From positions 45,205 to 109,204 of the IMG/VR virus record IMGVR_UViG_3300027754_005987: a stretch of DNA of 64,000 bases. One strand, 5' to 3'. This DNA is from a virus. The position numbers were made by a program, and so were the translations under genes. The notes beneath the pieces were generated by a model. It was not told the DNA's origin and made no database searches. It saw nothing but the letters and a program-made list of their open reading frames with translations. Position 1 is the stretch's first letter. Each line of letters starts with the position of its first letter. Of this stretch, positions 51,016 to 61,127 are shown one piece after another.

Positions 51016-51435
51016 TTAAGGTATTACAACTTGTCCTATGTTTTTAGAGGTATCTGGGTGTGTATAAAAATTTTTGGTATCTGCTGGATTTGTTATATTA
51101 ACACCATAACCAAAAGTAGTTAAATTGTATAAAATAGCTTTGTTTCTACCAATACCGTTGGTAGAACCTTTGATATCATAATCATCACCACCGATATAAT
51201 TGTTTCTAGCGGTATAACCATTATAAGTATTGCTTAAATCAAATGCATCATTAGTAGCTTTACCTCTATATGGTGTTGCAAGGTCTGCTTTAGCGTTTGT
51301 GTTTGTTTGGCCATATTCATTTGTTGTTTTGAATGATGTGCCATATAGTAAACTAGATTTGGGTAACAAGAAGTTTCTACTAGCAATTGCGATTATTTCT
51401 AGTGGTGATTGACCACCGTTGTAAGGAGTTGGCAT
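51016..51435 (-). CDS. Hypothetical protein, probably virion-associated
   Basis: 139 residues, Asn/Thr/Gly/Tyr-rich and low in charge, with SPLEIIAIASRNFLLPKSS near 10-28 and a C-terminal NPADTKNFYTHPDTSKN. The composition is like small tail or decoration proteins. Not recognised. Three bases from the upstream gene in the same unit. Confidence 0.55.
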   Translation of the reverse strand: MPTPYNGGQSPLEIIAIASRNFLLPKSSLLYGTSFKTTNEYGQTNTNAKADLATPYRGKATNDAFDLSNTYNGYTARNNYIGGDDYDIKGSTNGIGRNKAILYNLTTFGYGVNITNPADTKNFYTHPDTSKNIGQVVIP

Positions 51436-51438
51436 AAG

Positions 51439-51843
51439 TTATAATATTTGTTTTTTGTTATTGTTATTCATATATTCAATTAAATATTTGATAGAAGAAA
51501 TTTCTTCAGACAATGCTTCAGCATTTGTTAATATTCTACTTTTAACACCGCCTTTTTTATCAGCACTTTTAGTGACTTTAGGCGCTTCAACACTTGTTGG
51601 GTTAATTTCTTTTTGAAAGGTATTTCTATAATCAGTATCTTTTGTTATTTCTTTACCTTTATTTATTATGTTTCTAGCGTGTTGTAGTTTTTTCTTTATT
51701 TCTTCCAGTTCAATTTCACCTTGTTTGGTTATTGTCCCGTTTTTTAATTCTTGTTTTAATCTAGTCTCACGCATTTTTAATGCTTCACCGTCCAATACTT
51801 TATTGTCGTGGTTAAATTTTGTGTTATCTAAATTAGTTTTCAT
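51439..51843 (-). CDS. Hypothetical coiled-coil protein
   Basis: 134 residues. A charged coiled coil at about 20-65 (RETRLKQELKNGTITKQGE, then LEEIKKKLQHARNIINKG), basic middle, and C-terminal helix with ISSIKYLIEYMNNNNKKQ. No family recognised. Two bases from the upstream gene. Likely assembly or virion factor from operon context only. Confidence 0.55.
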   Translation of the reverse strand: MKTNLDNTKFNHDNKVLDGEALKMRETRLKQELKNGTITKQGEIELEEIKKKLQHARNIINKGKEITKDTDYRNTFQKEINPTSVEAPKVTKSADKKGGVKSRILTNAEALSEEISSIKYLIEYMNNNNKKQIL

Positions 51844-51845
51844 TA

Positions 51846-52328
51846 TTAAATGTTTTTATTCTTTTTAGGATTATTTTTTTTACTAATAATCGCTTTGGAT
51901 AATTCTTCTAGTTGTGCATCGGTTAATTCAACATCATTAATAGTGTTAATCAATTTAGCAACTTTTGGATTGTAATTTTTTTCAGTTACATCTGAATCTT
52001 TGCTTTTTTTAACAAGGTCTTCAATTATTTCTTCAACAGTTTGTTTTTTAACAATATTACTTTCACCTAAGTTTGTAGTTGAACTACCACCAGCACGTCT
52101 ACCACCAAAACTATAAACAGCAAACCATGGAATATTTTGTCTATAACGACCAAATACTATATCCGTAGTTGTTGATTTTCCTTTTTTATAGTTAGAATCA
52201 TCATTATATGGTTTTTCAACTGGACCTGTTTCTATTTCACTATTATTGCTAATGGTTCTATCATTACCACCAGAAAAAATATCCCCACCAACCAATTCAG
52301 TTAAATCTTTCTTTTTAAATGTAGCCAT
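51846..52328 (-). CDS. Hypothetical protein heading the small-gene unit
   Basis: 160 residues. MATFKKKDLTELVGGDIFSG at the start, a polar middle with FGRYRQNIPWFAVYSFGGRRAG near 60-80, and a helical C-terminus (DAQLEELSKAIISKKNNPKK). Not recognised. It starts 22 bases after a minus-strand TATTTATA box, divergent from the tail fibre gene whose own box is only a few bases away. First of five genes running to 49939. Confidence 0.6.
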   Translation of the reverse strand: MATFKKKDLTELVGGDIFSGGNDRTISNNSEIETGPVEKPYNDDSNYKKGKSTTTDIVFGRYRQNIPWFAVYSFGGRRAGGSSTTNLGESNIVKKQTVEEIIEDLVKKSKDSDVTEKNYNPKVAKLINTINDVELTDAQLEELSKAIISKKNNPKKNKNI

Positions 52329-52342
52329 AATTTATCTTTTAA

Positions 52343-52374
52343 TATAAATATATTGAAAACACAGAATATTTATA
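52343..52374. promoter_or_regulatory. Divergent pair of TATTTATA late promoter boxes
   Basis: Minus strand: TATTTATA at 52350-52343, beginning 22 bases before the ATG at 52328. Plus strand: TATTTATA at 52367-52374, 24 bases before the ATG at 52391. The two boxes face apart and serve both flanking units, which is the clearest evidence in the window for this motif. Confidence 0.6.
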
Positions 52375-52390
52375 TTAAAACCTATAAATT

Positions 52391-55300
52391 ATGTCGTTTA
52401 GAACAAAATTAGATTTTTCAGACAATAGACAAGTAAAACAACACATAAAAACCAAAACTGTTTTATCTGGTGCAACATCATTTGGTGTGCCTTACGTTGA
52501 TTTGCCTTCTGGGCCAGATTTTAGCACATCATCAATTACGCAAACAATTACATCAATAACTAGCACTTTTTCTGGTAATAGTACAACAACAAATTATACT
52601 TGGTATGATTCTAGGATGTCATTGGCTAACAATGTGTTATCAGCAATTACCCCAACAACATCAGCGTATACTCAAAACACTGGTCAAGTTTATACTGGTA
52701 ATTCATACACAATAATTGATGACAATACAATTTATTCAACTTATAGTGGTGTATCTTTTGATATTAGCGCAACAACTTTTATTAGTTTGGGTGGTGGTAA
52801 TTATTCTGGTTCAGTTTATACAAACACATTAAGAATACTTTCATATAATTCATTAGATTTTACTGGTAGAACTATTTGGAATGATGTTTCTGGAATAACT
52901 AGAACAGATAGACTTATTGTTAGCAGAGGTGCACAAACTGGATATATTTTAGGAGCGACAGATTCTGAAGGTATGGTTGAATGGATACCTACTAGTGGGT
53001 TTGAATTTAGTGGTGGTAGTGGTAATTGTATTACTGATTTATATGTTACTAACGTATTTGGTTGTTCACCTATTAGAGTACATGATGATATCATTCTTAG
53101 CGGTACAACTAGTAAAAAATTAGGTATAAATACAACACCATCATATACTTTTGATATGTTAAGTCAGGATGGTACTAGTAAATTATTTTATGATGATACA
53201 ACTGATAGTCAAAGTCTTATATTAAGTGGTAAGACTAATGGTTTATATTACGTAGATGTTAGAGCTACAGATGTTGGTATTTTAAGACTAGGTGTTGTTG
53301 GTAAATCGTATAGTGGTAATACTACATTTGGTGTTACAGGTGATTCATACGTATATTCATCAGTATTATCAAATGGTTTAAATATAATTAGCTCACCAGG
53401 TGGGTTATCATCAACAACTAGTGATTATATAAGATTTTATGCTGGTAACACAGCTACATCACAACCTGATTTACATATACAAGGTAGCGGAGCAACAAGA
53501 GGTAATATTGGTATAGGGACTACAGACCCAAAAGATACATTACATATTAAAGGTAGTGCTAGTGTTTTAAATTTAGAAGGTAGTGACCACGTTTATATGA
53601 ATTTTTATCCTGATGGATATTCTGCTGGTAGAAAAGCATGGTTTGGGTTTGGCAATAGTACTGATGATAATATTAGTTTAACAAATCAAACAGTAACAGG
53701 TGGTACAGTATTTAAAACTAATGATATAACTAGAATGTTTATATCAGCGTCAGGTAATTCTGGTAATGTTGGTATAGGAACTATAGTACCTACTGAAAAA
53801 TTAGATGTTAATGGTAGGACGAAAACAACAACAATACAAGTTACATCTGGTGCGACTAATGGATATGTATTAATATCAGATAGTAATGGTGTTGGTAGAT
53901 GGGGGAAAGCTGCTTCGGATATTTTTACTACAGGTAGTACTAATAATAACGCGATTTATGATATTATAGGTTCACATACTTTAAGTGGTGTATCTGATTA
54001 TTCGATAATAGCTGGTGGTTATGGTAATACAATTACAGGTAGTACTTATTCTGGTATATTTGCTGGTAGTGGAAACACTATTAGTAGTACATCAAAATTA
54101 TCGGTAATTGCTGGTGGTAATTTAAATACGATATCAGGTCATACAAATGCTTTTATTGGTGGTGGACAAAATAATTTTATTGATTTTTGTAGTTCTAAAG
54201 GTAAAGGTAATACTAATGAAAGTATAATTGGTGGTAGTTTTAATGAGATTGATTCAGCAATAAACTCAAGTATTGTTGGAGGTGGGAATAATTTATTAAA
54301 TAATTCATCACATGGAGGGCAATCATCAACTATATTAGGTGGTAGTGGTAATACTATGACTAATGGTCATATTTCAACAATGATTGGTGGTAGTGGTAAT
54401 ACATTAGGTGATAGTGCTTGTGCATTATCTTATTCAACGATTATAGGTGGTTATGGGAATAATATATCATCAGTTAATACTGGTGGTTTTAACATGATTG
54501 CGAATTCAATAACATCTAGTATTGATGGTCAATATGCTCTTATATTAAATTCTAATATATCAAACATATTTGGTAATTCATATAATTCATCAATTATTGG
54601 GGGTAGTGGGAATACGATAACAAGTAGTGATTATGTGATTATTGATGGAGGTAAAAGTAATAATATTGATTCATCAGATTATTCAATAATTGGTGGTGGT
54701 TCTAGTAATATAATTATTGATAGTACATATTCAGGTTTATTTGCTGGTAGTGGTAACACAATAACAAATACATCATTTAATTCAGTAATAGCTGGTGGTA
54801 GTGGAAATACTGTTAATGGACATAACAACGCATTTATTGGCGGTGGTTCTGATAATACCATACATGAAGGTTGTCCTAGTACTGAATTACCAATTAACGA
54901 AGCGATTATTGGTGGTTCTAATAATATAATATCAGCTGCAACAAGTTCAGTTATTTTAGGTGGTTCCGAAAATAGTATTACAAAATATACTCGTTCAGTT
55001 ACCATTGGTGGTTATCGTAATTCATTTATTGATACAACTTATGATAACCTAATTTATTGTGATGATAATACTGAAGATAATATTATAACTACAGATTCAG
55101 TTATAGTTGGTGGTAGAAATAATACAGTTAGTAATAAAGTTTCTAATTCTGTTATATTAGGTGGTTCTGGAAACACTATTACTGGTAATGTTTCAAGTAC
55201 AGCTTCTTACGGTAATGCTATAATTGGTGGTAAAGCAAATGGAGTAGGTAGCAATATAAAACATAGTATAGTATTAGGTGGCTATAATATAACAGCTACA

Positions 55301-55999
55301 ACATCTGATATGGTTTATGTACCAGATTTAATAATTGATGGATTGATTAGCGTTACTAATTTACAAACAAATGCTAGTGGGCAATTAATAGATGGTGCTT
55401 CAGATATTAGACTTAAACAAAATATTAATCAATTACAGAATTCATTATCAATACTTAAAAATCTAAGAGGTGTTTCATTTGAATACACCCAAGAATCTAA
55501 TATGGGTGGTGGATTACGATATGGATTTATTGCTCAAGAAGTTCAAGAATTTATACCAGATATTGTTAGGTCTAGGGTTAAAGGTGATGGTATGTTATCA
55601 CTTAGCTATACTGAAATAATACCCTTATTGGTTGAAGCAGTTAAAGAATTATCATCTGGACAGACAACAAACAATACTTATTTAGAAACGCAGTCAATAC
55701 TTGCTGAAGATAACAATATTGATTTAAATCATAATGGTAGTGTTGAATCAGCAGTTGGTGGTGGGATTAGAGTTATTAATGCTATAGGAATAGATAATCA
55801 CGCTGAATTAATAACTGATACAGATGGTAATTTCGTTACAAATAATGATTTTAAACCTAATGCGTTAACTATTCCTTTATATACACCAACATCATCTAAC
55901 GATATAAATGGTAATGATGGTAACATAACAAGAGATGCTGACTATTTATATATTAAGTGCAATAATATTTGGAAAAGAACAAAACTGGAAGAATTTTAA
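52391..55999 (+). CDS. Tail fibre/adhesin with S74 intramolecular chaperone domain
   Basis: 1202 residues. Residues about 1-230 are a Ser/Thr-rich N-terminal part. Residues about 520-990 are a long series of short Gly-rich repeats built on IIGGSGNTI / AGSGNTI, resembling the trimeric beta-roll of YadA-type adhesins. At about 1010-1095 SDIRLKQNINQL, GVSFEYTQES, YGFIAQEVQEFIPDIV and SYTEIIPLLVEAVKEL identify an S74 (endosialidase-type) chaperone, whose Ser-Lys dyad lies in SDIRLK. The chaperone normally trimerises the fibre and cuts itself off. Here about 115 residues follow it, ending YLYIKCNNIWKRTKL, which is unusual for a C-terminal chaperone. Stop overlaps the next ATG (TAATG). Confidence 0.9.
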   Translation: MSFRTKLDFSDNRQVKQHIKTKTVLSGATSFGVPYVDLPSGPDFSTSSITQTITSITSTFSGNSTTTNYTWYDSRMSLANNVLSAITPTTSAYTQNTGQVYTGNSYTIIDDNTIYSTYSGVSFDISATTFISLGGGNYSGSVYTNTLRILSYNSLDFTGRTIWNDVSGITRTDRLIVSRGAQTGYILGATDSEGMVEWIPTSGFEFSGGSGNCITDLYVTNVFGCSPIRVHDDIILSGTTSKKLGINTTPSYTFDMLSQDGTSKLFYDDTTDSQSLILSGKTNGLYYVDVRATDVGILRLGVVGKSYSGNTTFGVTGDSYVYSSVLSNGLNIISSPGGLSSTTSDYIRFYAGNTATSQPDLHIQGSGATRGNIGIGTTDPKDTLHIKGSASVLNLEGSDHVYMNFYPDGYSAGRKAWFGFGNSTDDNISLTNQTVTGGTVFKTNDITRMFISASGNSGNVGIGTIVPTEKLDVNGRTKTTTIQVTSGATNGYVLISDSNGVGRWGKAASDIFTTGSTNNNAIYDIIGSHTLSGVSDYSIIAGGYGNTITGSTYSGIFAGSGNTISSTSKLSVIAGGNLNTISGHTNAFIGGGQNNFIDFCSSKGKGNTNESIIGGSFNEIDSAINSSIVGGGNNLLNNSSHGGQSSTILGGSGNTMTNGHISTMIGGSGNTLGDSACALSYSTIIGGYGNNISSVNTGGFNMIANSITSSIDGQYALILNSNISNIFGNSYNSSIIGGSGNTITSSDYVIIDGGKSNNIDSSDYSIIGGGSSNIIIDSTYSGLFAGSGNTITNTSFNSVIAGGSGNTVNGHNNAFIGGGSDNTIHEGCPSTELPINEAIIGGSNNIISAATSSVILGGSENSITKYTRSVTIGGYRNSFIDTTYDNLIYCDDNTEDNIITTDSVIVGGRNNTVSNKVSNSVILGGSGNTITGNVSSTASYGNAIIGGKANGVGSNIKHSIVLGGYNITATTSDMVYVPDLIIDGLISVTNLQTNASGQLIDGASDIRLKQNINQLQNSLSILKNLRGVSFEYTQESNMGGGLRYGFIAQEVQEFIPDIVRSRVKGDGMLSLSYTEIIPLLVEAVKELSSGQTTNNTYLETQSILAEDNNIDLNHNGSVESAVGGGIRVINAIGIDNHAELITDTDGNFVTNNDFKPNALTIPLYTPTSSNDINGNDGNITRDADYLYIKCNNIWKRTKLEEF

Positions 56000-58179
56000 T
56001 GGGAAACATACTAAATTTCAATTTTAATAAATTAGACCTTAAGTTATCAAATTCTGACTATTGGGATTTCTTTTTGGTAAGTGATGAATACAATACTTGT
56101 GGTTATACACCGCAATTTAGTGGGGATTGTTTTGTTGTTTGGTATGATTTCAATAATCCAGCAACTTTTGCCAATAGTCAAATGTCAGCGACATCAATTT
56201 ATAGTCTTGTTAGTTGGTCTAAAGCCGTTAATACTGGTTATACATTAGACGCATTTGGTATTACTGGTATTGATAATGGATTTTTGACTTTTAATAAAGA
56301 AAGTGGCGATACTAAAAATGAAGCTTTGCTAAGTGTTTTAACTGGAAGTACTTTAATAATACCATCTGGAGAAACTAGGTTAAGATTAAATAGAGTTACT
56401 GGAACCACTGGTAATTATATATACCCTATTGAAATATTAAATGATACAACTGGATATTATACACAATATTGTGGTGGTTTTCATCAAGGTTATTATAAAA
56501 TAGATGGAACTACATATGAAGCATTACCAACAAGAGTAAATCAAGCTTGGGCTGCTGAATTTTGGTTATTACCACAAGATTTTTGTACTGGACATACTGG
56601 AACTACATTAAATGATGATTTCCCAGATAATAAGGGTATTTTCTTTTATATGGGTACCCGTGCTGAGAATAAATTTTGGAATATTTTTAGTGGTGTTAGC
56701 ACTGGTTGTACTAGTGGTTGCACAATTCCATCTGGTTGTACTGAACCTCTTAATCCATGGTGTACAGTTACCAAAGAAAATGAAGTTTCAATAATCAATG
56801 ATGATGGGATTTTAATACCTTTAGACCCACCACAACTACAAATAGATTTGATAACAAATCCATTTTTAATTTATGGTAGAGCAAATAGTAAACCTTACCC
56901 TACAGTTAGCGGTAACCCAGAACCAAATGACGTATTTTTTTATGTTAATTCAGTTAGTTCAACTGATGATGAACCATGTACATGTAATAATTGTCATAAA
57001 TGTTATACAAAAGGTTTTGGTTTAGGTTCTAAAAAAGCTCACGACTATGATGGTAAGGGTTTATTTGTTGTTAAAAAAGATACTGAAATAAGTAACACAC
57101 AAAATCCTTTTTTAATTTATGGAAGAGCTAGCGGTAATGTTTCAGGTTGTAAATGTAATGCTTGTAGTGGGAGTGGTGATGGTTTAGGTAGTGAAACAGT
57201 GTGTTCTTTTACTGGTTTTACAAAAGATAAATTAGAATTAGATTATAATACAGATATTATAGATAACGCATTAGCTTTTAGAATAAAAGATGATGGAAGT
57301 ATTGGTTATAGATTATTAACTTATACTGGCACTTGTATTACAAGCGCTACTGGAAGTACTTATGTTAGTGGTGTGACCGTAGAAGAAGCGTATTCGCTTT
57401 CTGGTATGGTATCAGCAAATACATGGTCCTATATTGTTATTAGATTTGTAACAAATTATTTAGATGATTGCGAATTAGCTATTAAAAAACCTAGAAAGGG
57501 TAAATTAATGTTTTATGTGAACGCTAAATTAAAATTTGTGGTTAACGAATTTGATGAAATTGTAGCTAGGAGACTAAATGAATATTATTCAAAACAGATA
57601 GGTGTACCATTTAATATTAGTCTTGGTGGTGGTAGTCAGGGATTGTTAGAAAGTCAAACATTTGATGGTTTAGACATGGCTGATAGAGACTTACCAATTG
57701 AAAAGAATTTTGCTGGAACGTTTATAGGTGGAATATCACAATTTAAATTTAATATTTGTGATTTAAATTATAACGATATACAAAATACTTATATTTATGA
57801 GAAAGAAAGGTACAGTGGCGTGGTAATAATACCTAACAAACCAGCTCCAAGTCATATATATTATGGCAAGTTTAATGGAACAAGTATTACTTCAGCTGAG
57901 ACAATTAGTAATTTGACACTTAAATACACTGAAAGTGTTGTTAATACTTATGTTACAGTACCAGCGGTAAATGGTTATGGTTATGTGTTGATTCCATCTA
58001 CATTGACACAACCAAGTGACTTTAGAAACAGTCTTTACGGTTGTACAGGGTTTAATATACCTTATGTGGTGTTACAAGATATAATAATAGTGGATTCTAA
58101 CGGATTCTCAATAACATATAAAGTATATAGAACATTTAACACAACATTTGGTTCATTGAACATGTGGATGTGTGATTAA
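55999..58179 (+). CDS. Large tail/fibre protein with Cys-rich repeats
   Basis: 726 residues from the ATG at 55999, which overlaps the previous stop; the frame opens earlier at a TTG (55969), rejected as inside the fibre gene. Beta-rich, with FVVWYDFNNPATFANSQM near 48, two Cys-rich segments (CTCNNCHKC near 332 and CKCNACSG near 388), each beside a copy of NPFLIYGRA, and a concanavalin-like stretch (AFRIKDDGSIGYRL; YIVIRFVTNYLDDCELAI; KLMFYVNAKLKFVVNEF). I infer a host-binding or wedge protein of the fibre complex; no named family. The Cys clusters may bind zinc or form disulfides. Confidence 0.72.
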   Translation: MGNILNFNFNKLDLKLSNSDYWDFFLVSDEYNTCGYTPQFSGDCFVVWYDFNNPATFANSQMSATSIYSLVSWSKAVNTGYTLDAFGITGIDNGFLTFNKESGDTKNEALLSVLTGSTLIIPSGETRLRLNRVTGTTGNYIYPIEILNDTTGYYTQYCGGFHQGYYKIDGTTYEALPTRVNQAWAAEFWLLPQDFCTGHTGTTLNDDFPDNKGIFFYMGTRAENKFWNIFSGVSTGCTSGCTIPSGCTEPLNPWCTVTKENEVSIINDDGILIPLDPPQLQIDLITNPFLIYGRANSKPYPTVSGNPEPNDVFFYVNSVSSTDDEPCTCNNCHKCYTKGFGLGSKKAHDYDGKGLFVVKKDTEISNTQNPFLIYGRASGNVSGCKCNACSGSGDGLGSETVCSFTGFTKDKLELDYNTDIIDNALAFRIKDDGSIGYRLLTYTGTCITSATGSTYVSGVTVEEAYSLSGMVSANTWSYIVIRFVTNYLDDCELAIKKPRKGKLMFYVNAKLKFVVNEFDEIVARRLNEYYSKQIGVPFNISLGGGSQGLLESQTFDGLDMADRDLPIEKNFAGTFIGGISQFKFNICDLNYNDIQNTYIYEKERYSGVVIIPNKPAPSHIYYGKFNGTSITSAETISNLTLKYTESVVNTYVTVPAVNGYGYVLIPSTLTQPSDFRNSLYGCTGFNIPYVVLQDIIIVDSNGFSITYKVYRTFNTTFGSLNMWMCD

Positions 58180-58203
58180 AATATAAAAATTATAAAATAA
58201 ATT

Positions 58204-60870
58204 ATGGCAAATTTTAGCTTTTCTGGTGGTGTTGGTATAATTGGGTTTATATCACCTGTAGATACAAATGATACTTATGCGGTTATTGACCCGATTTATG
58301 GTATTGATGGTTTTAGAAACGTTGATACATTATCGGATTTACATTTAATATCGGCTGGAAGAAGAAGAGCTGGAATGGTTGTTGGTGTTGATAATGGTTC
58401 AAATTATTATAAATTAAAAGCTGAACCATGGTCTTATGATATATCAGATTGGGAAACGTTTGGAATATTCGCAACTGGTGCTACATTTATTGATAACATA
58501 TTAACAATCACAAATAATGATGGTACTCAAATATCTTCAATAATTGATGATTTTAGTGGACTTACGGTTAATGGTGTAATAACCGCAACAACCGTTTCTG
58601 CCACAACATTTTATGGTGATGGTAGTAAATTAAGTGGTATTGTAACTGATAACTTTTATACAACAGGATTTACATATAATAATAATAATACTTTTGCAAT
58701 TGAGCGTAATGGTAATTTACCAGTATTAATCGCTAGGATTGATACTATGACTGGGTTAACAGTTAATGGTGATTTAATAACAAATACTATATCAGCAACC
58801 ACTTATTATAATTTACCTTTAGATATAAGAGTTACAGGTGCAACATATTCAAATAACACATTTACATACACAAACAATGCTAATGGTAGTTTTAATGTGT
58901 TATTTAATACTGTTACAGGTTTAACAGTTAATGGTAAGTTAACAGTTACTGGTAATACAATACTTAATTCAACAAGTGCAACAACTTTAAATTTAAGTAA
59001 TTTACCTATTCAGAATAATTCAGCCACAGATATTCTAGCTAGAAACATATTAACAGGTGAAGTTGAATTTATTCCTGTTAGCGCTATAACACCCGACACA
59101 AATACATTCATAACTGGTACATCTTTTTCATCATTAACTAACATACTAACATTAAAAAGAAATGATAATGTTAATGTTACACAAAATATTAATAGTGAGT
59201 TTATTAATCAAGGTGTTTTCTATGTATCTAAACCAATTACAACATCAGGTTTATCAGCAACAATAACTGGATTAACACTTAATGGTATTGTATCAACTCA
59301 TACTGGTTACACACAACAATTATCAGTGGCAACTATGGGTTCTAAAGATAAACCATATCCATGTCCATGGTCAGCAAGAAATGCTGCATTAGATTTAATT
59401 GCTTCATCTGGTATAACATCAGCATTAATTATTATTGATAATGGTGATTTTACAGTAGGTTCTCCAACACCATCACAAAATGGTAATACAACAGGTAGTG
59501 CACCTAATAGTGTAGTTGTTGCTGATGTGTGTATTAGTAATAGTTATAATACTAACATTGCTTCATTATTACAAAATAAATTAACATATAGAACAAACCC
59601 TAATAGTTCATCTATAACTTATATAAATTCAGCTTATAATATATATTTTGCATATCATAGTGATAGCGTTAATGATGCTACATTTGAATGTAATATGTAT
59701 GGTTTAAATGTTTATCAAGTATATGGTCAAATAAATGGTTGGTTAGCAACATTTATGTTATTAGATAACGCTAGGTCTAAATGTACTTTAGATTTTAATA
59801 AATTATATTTACAACAAGCATATAATTTTAACATAAAATCATATGAAAGTCTTAATGTAAACATTAAAGAATGTAAATCAGCCGAAACAACATTTTTAGA
59901 ATTAAATAATAATAGAGATATAAGTGCTTTAAGCGCTACAACATCAGTATTAAATTTTTATATTGAAAACTTTTATTATGGTTATGGTAAGATACCATAT
60001 CCTAGTGACCCTACAGATTATTGGACAGGTGCACTTAACATTAATAGACAATTCGCATTAAGAAAAAAAATAATAAATGTTGAATATAAAAATATTGATA
60101 CAAATATTAATCCTGGTGGGTTATTTTATTTGGGTGCTGGTGGTGCAAGTGGTAATTTCATGAATACAACTATAAACTATAAAATTGGAAGTTTAATTGA
60201 AACAGAAAAAGATTTATATGTTGGCTCTTATTTAACTTATTCAACACTTTTATCAATTTTTGGTAGTCAAAATACAGTGTATTATGATAACTCATTTAAT
60301 TTTGAAGTTGGAAATGCTGTAACTGAAACAGCTTTATTTGGTAGTTATTCAGATTTAGGCAATATTGGTAGTGGAAATACTATATCATTTAAATGTGGAA
60401 AACATGTTAAGGTACCTAAAGTTACTTCGCAGTTTAGACTTAAAGAAAATGTGAATGCATCATTTGTTAGCGCTTCAAATTCTGGTGGAGTACCTACTAA
60501 TGTTGTAATAGACGGTACGTTTATTAATAGAGAAGCTGAAGCATTGGTAAGTGCGTATAACTACACTTATCAACATAGTAAAGTAATTGTTAAAGGTATA
60601 TATAAAACATATGGTACAGCTGTTCCAGCTATAACATTAAATAATATAAGAGATAAATACGTATCAATACAAGACGCTATTGTTATAAATGATGGTACTG
60701 TTGATTCAATTAAAAATGGTGTTTCGGTAAGTCCATTAATTGGGTCAAAACAACAAGCTTTTAGGAATATTTATTTTAAAAATGTAAGAACTAATTCAAC
60801 AATTGATTCATCAATTAATGAAGTTGGTGAAAATGTTATAATAAATCCTGACATAACTAACTATTTATAA
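58204..60870 (+). CDS. Tail fibre protein with beta-helix-like C-terminus
   Basis: 888 residues. The N-terminal 380 residues hold several copies of the Bacteroidota-phage fibre motif (GLTVNGVITATTVSATTFYGDG; GDGSKLSGI; ISATTYYNLPLDI; GLTVNGKLTV). From about 400 on, the chain looks like a right-handed beta-helix (short strands with Asn/Ser/Gly turns, AALDLIASSGITSALIIIDNGD onward), the shape of sugar-binding or sugar-cleaving tail spikes; no catalytic acidic triad can be assigned by eye. A 140-base part of the N-terminal region is duplicated in the gene at 61124. Confidence 0.8.
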   Translation: MANFSFSGGVGIIGFISPVDTNDTYAVIDPIYGIDGFRNVDTLSDLHLISAGRRRAGMVVGVDNGSNYYKLKAEPWSYDISDWETFGIFATGATFIDNILTITNNDGTQISSIIDDFSGLTVNGVITATTVSATTFYGDGSKLSGIVTDNFYTTGFTYNNNNTFAIERNGNLPVLIARIDTMTGLTVNGDLITNTISATTYYNLPLDIRVTGATYSNNTFTYTNNANGSFNVLFNTVTGLTVNGKLTVTGNTILNSTSATTLNLSNLPIQNNSATDILARNILTGEVEFIPVSAITPDTNTFITGTSFSSLTNILTLKRNDNVNVTQNINSEFINQGVFYVSKPITTSGLSATITGLTLNGIVSTHTGYTQQLSVATMGSKDKPYPCPWSARNAALDLIASSGITSALIIIDNGDFTVGSPTPSQNGNTTGSAPNSVVVADVCISNSYNTNIASLLQNKLTYRTNPNSSSITYINSAYNIYFAYHSDSVNDATFECNMYGLNVYQVYGQINGWLATFMLLDNARSKCTLDFNKLYLQQAYNFNIKSYESLNVNIKECKSAETTFLELNNNRDISALSATTSVLNFYIENFYYGYGKIPYPSDPTDYWTGALNINRQFALRKKIINVEYKNIDTNINPGGLFYLGAGGASGNFMNTTINYKIGSLIETEKDLYVGSYLTYSTLLSIFGSQNTVYYDNSFNFEVGNAVTETALFGSYSDLGNIGSGNTISFKCGKHVKVPKVTSQFRLKENVNASFVSASNSGGVPTNVVIDGTFINREAEALVSAYNYTYQHSKVIVKGIYKTYGTAVPAITLNNIRDKYVSIQDAIVINDGTVDSIKNGVSVSPLIGSKQQAFRNIYFKNVRTNSTIDSSINEVGENVIINPDITNYL
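58795..58936 (+). repeat. Fibre module, copy 1 (copy 2 at 61335-61476)
   Basis: Encodes ISATTYYNLPLDI, VTGATYSNNTFTYTNN and FNVLFNT.TGLTVNG. The copy at 61335-61476 is nearly the same in protein and shares long stretches of identical DNA, such as GGTGCAACATATTCAAA and TTTAATGTGTTATTTAATAC. This is a module exchanged or duplicated between fibre genes. Confidence 0.75.
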
Positions 60871-60872
60871 TT

Positions 60873-61127
60873 ATGAAAGTAATATACGATAATAATGGTA
60901 TTGAAATAGCAAAAGATTTGTTAGATTCTATTATAGCAAAAACAAATGATACTTGTAAATATGTATATGTATACGATTCTTATTTGGAAGATGATATCTT
61001 AATTAAGAGACCTAATATTGATTGTAATACATTATATGAAACAGAAATGGTTTTAATTGATGATTCTATTTATTTAGAGTTAGAAAAATTAATTAATAAT
61101 AATGCACCAAATAATAATGAAATATGA
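60873..61127 (+). CDS. Small hypothetical protein between fibre genes
   Basis: 84 residues, acidic, with KVIYDNNGIEIAKDLLDSI at the start, TCKYVYVYDSYLEDDILIKRP in the middle and CNTLYETEMVLIDDSIYLE. Not recognised. It starts two bases after the fibre stop and its stop overlaps the next ATG by four bases (ATGA). By position it may be a fibre assembly chaperone. Confidence 0.6.
   Translation: MKVIYDNNGIEIAKDLLDSIIAKTNDTCKYVYVYDSYLEDDILIKRPNIDCNTLYETEMVLIDDSIYLELEKLINNNAPNNNEI

Noticed and set aside
54000-55260. Regular Gly-rich repeats as a CRISPR-like array
   Set aside because: They are in-frame protein repeats of a fibre gene, with no conserved DNA repeat or spacer structure.
55969-55998. 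TTG start for the 726-residue tail protein
   Set aside because: It lies inside the preceding fibre gene; the ATG at 55999 overlaps that gene's stop in the TAATG pattern seen elsewhere.
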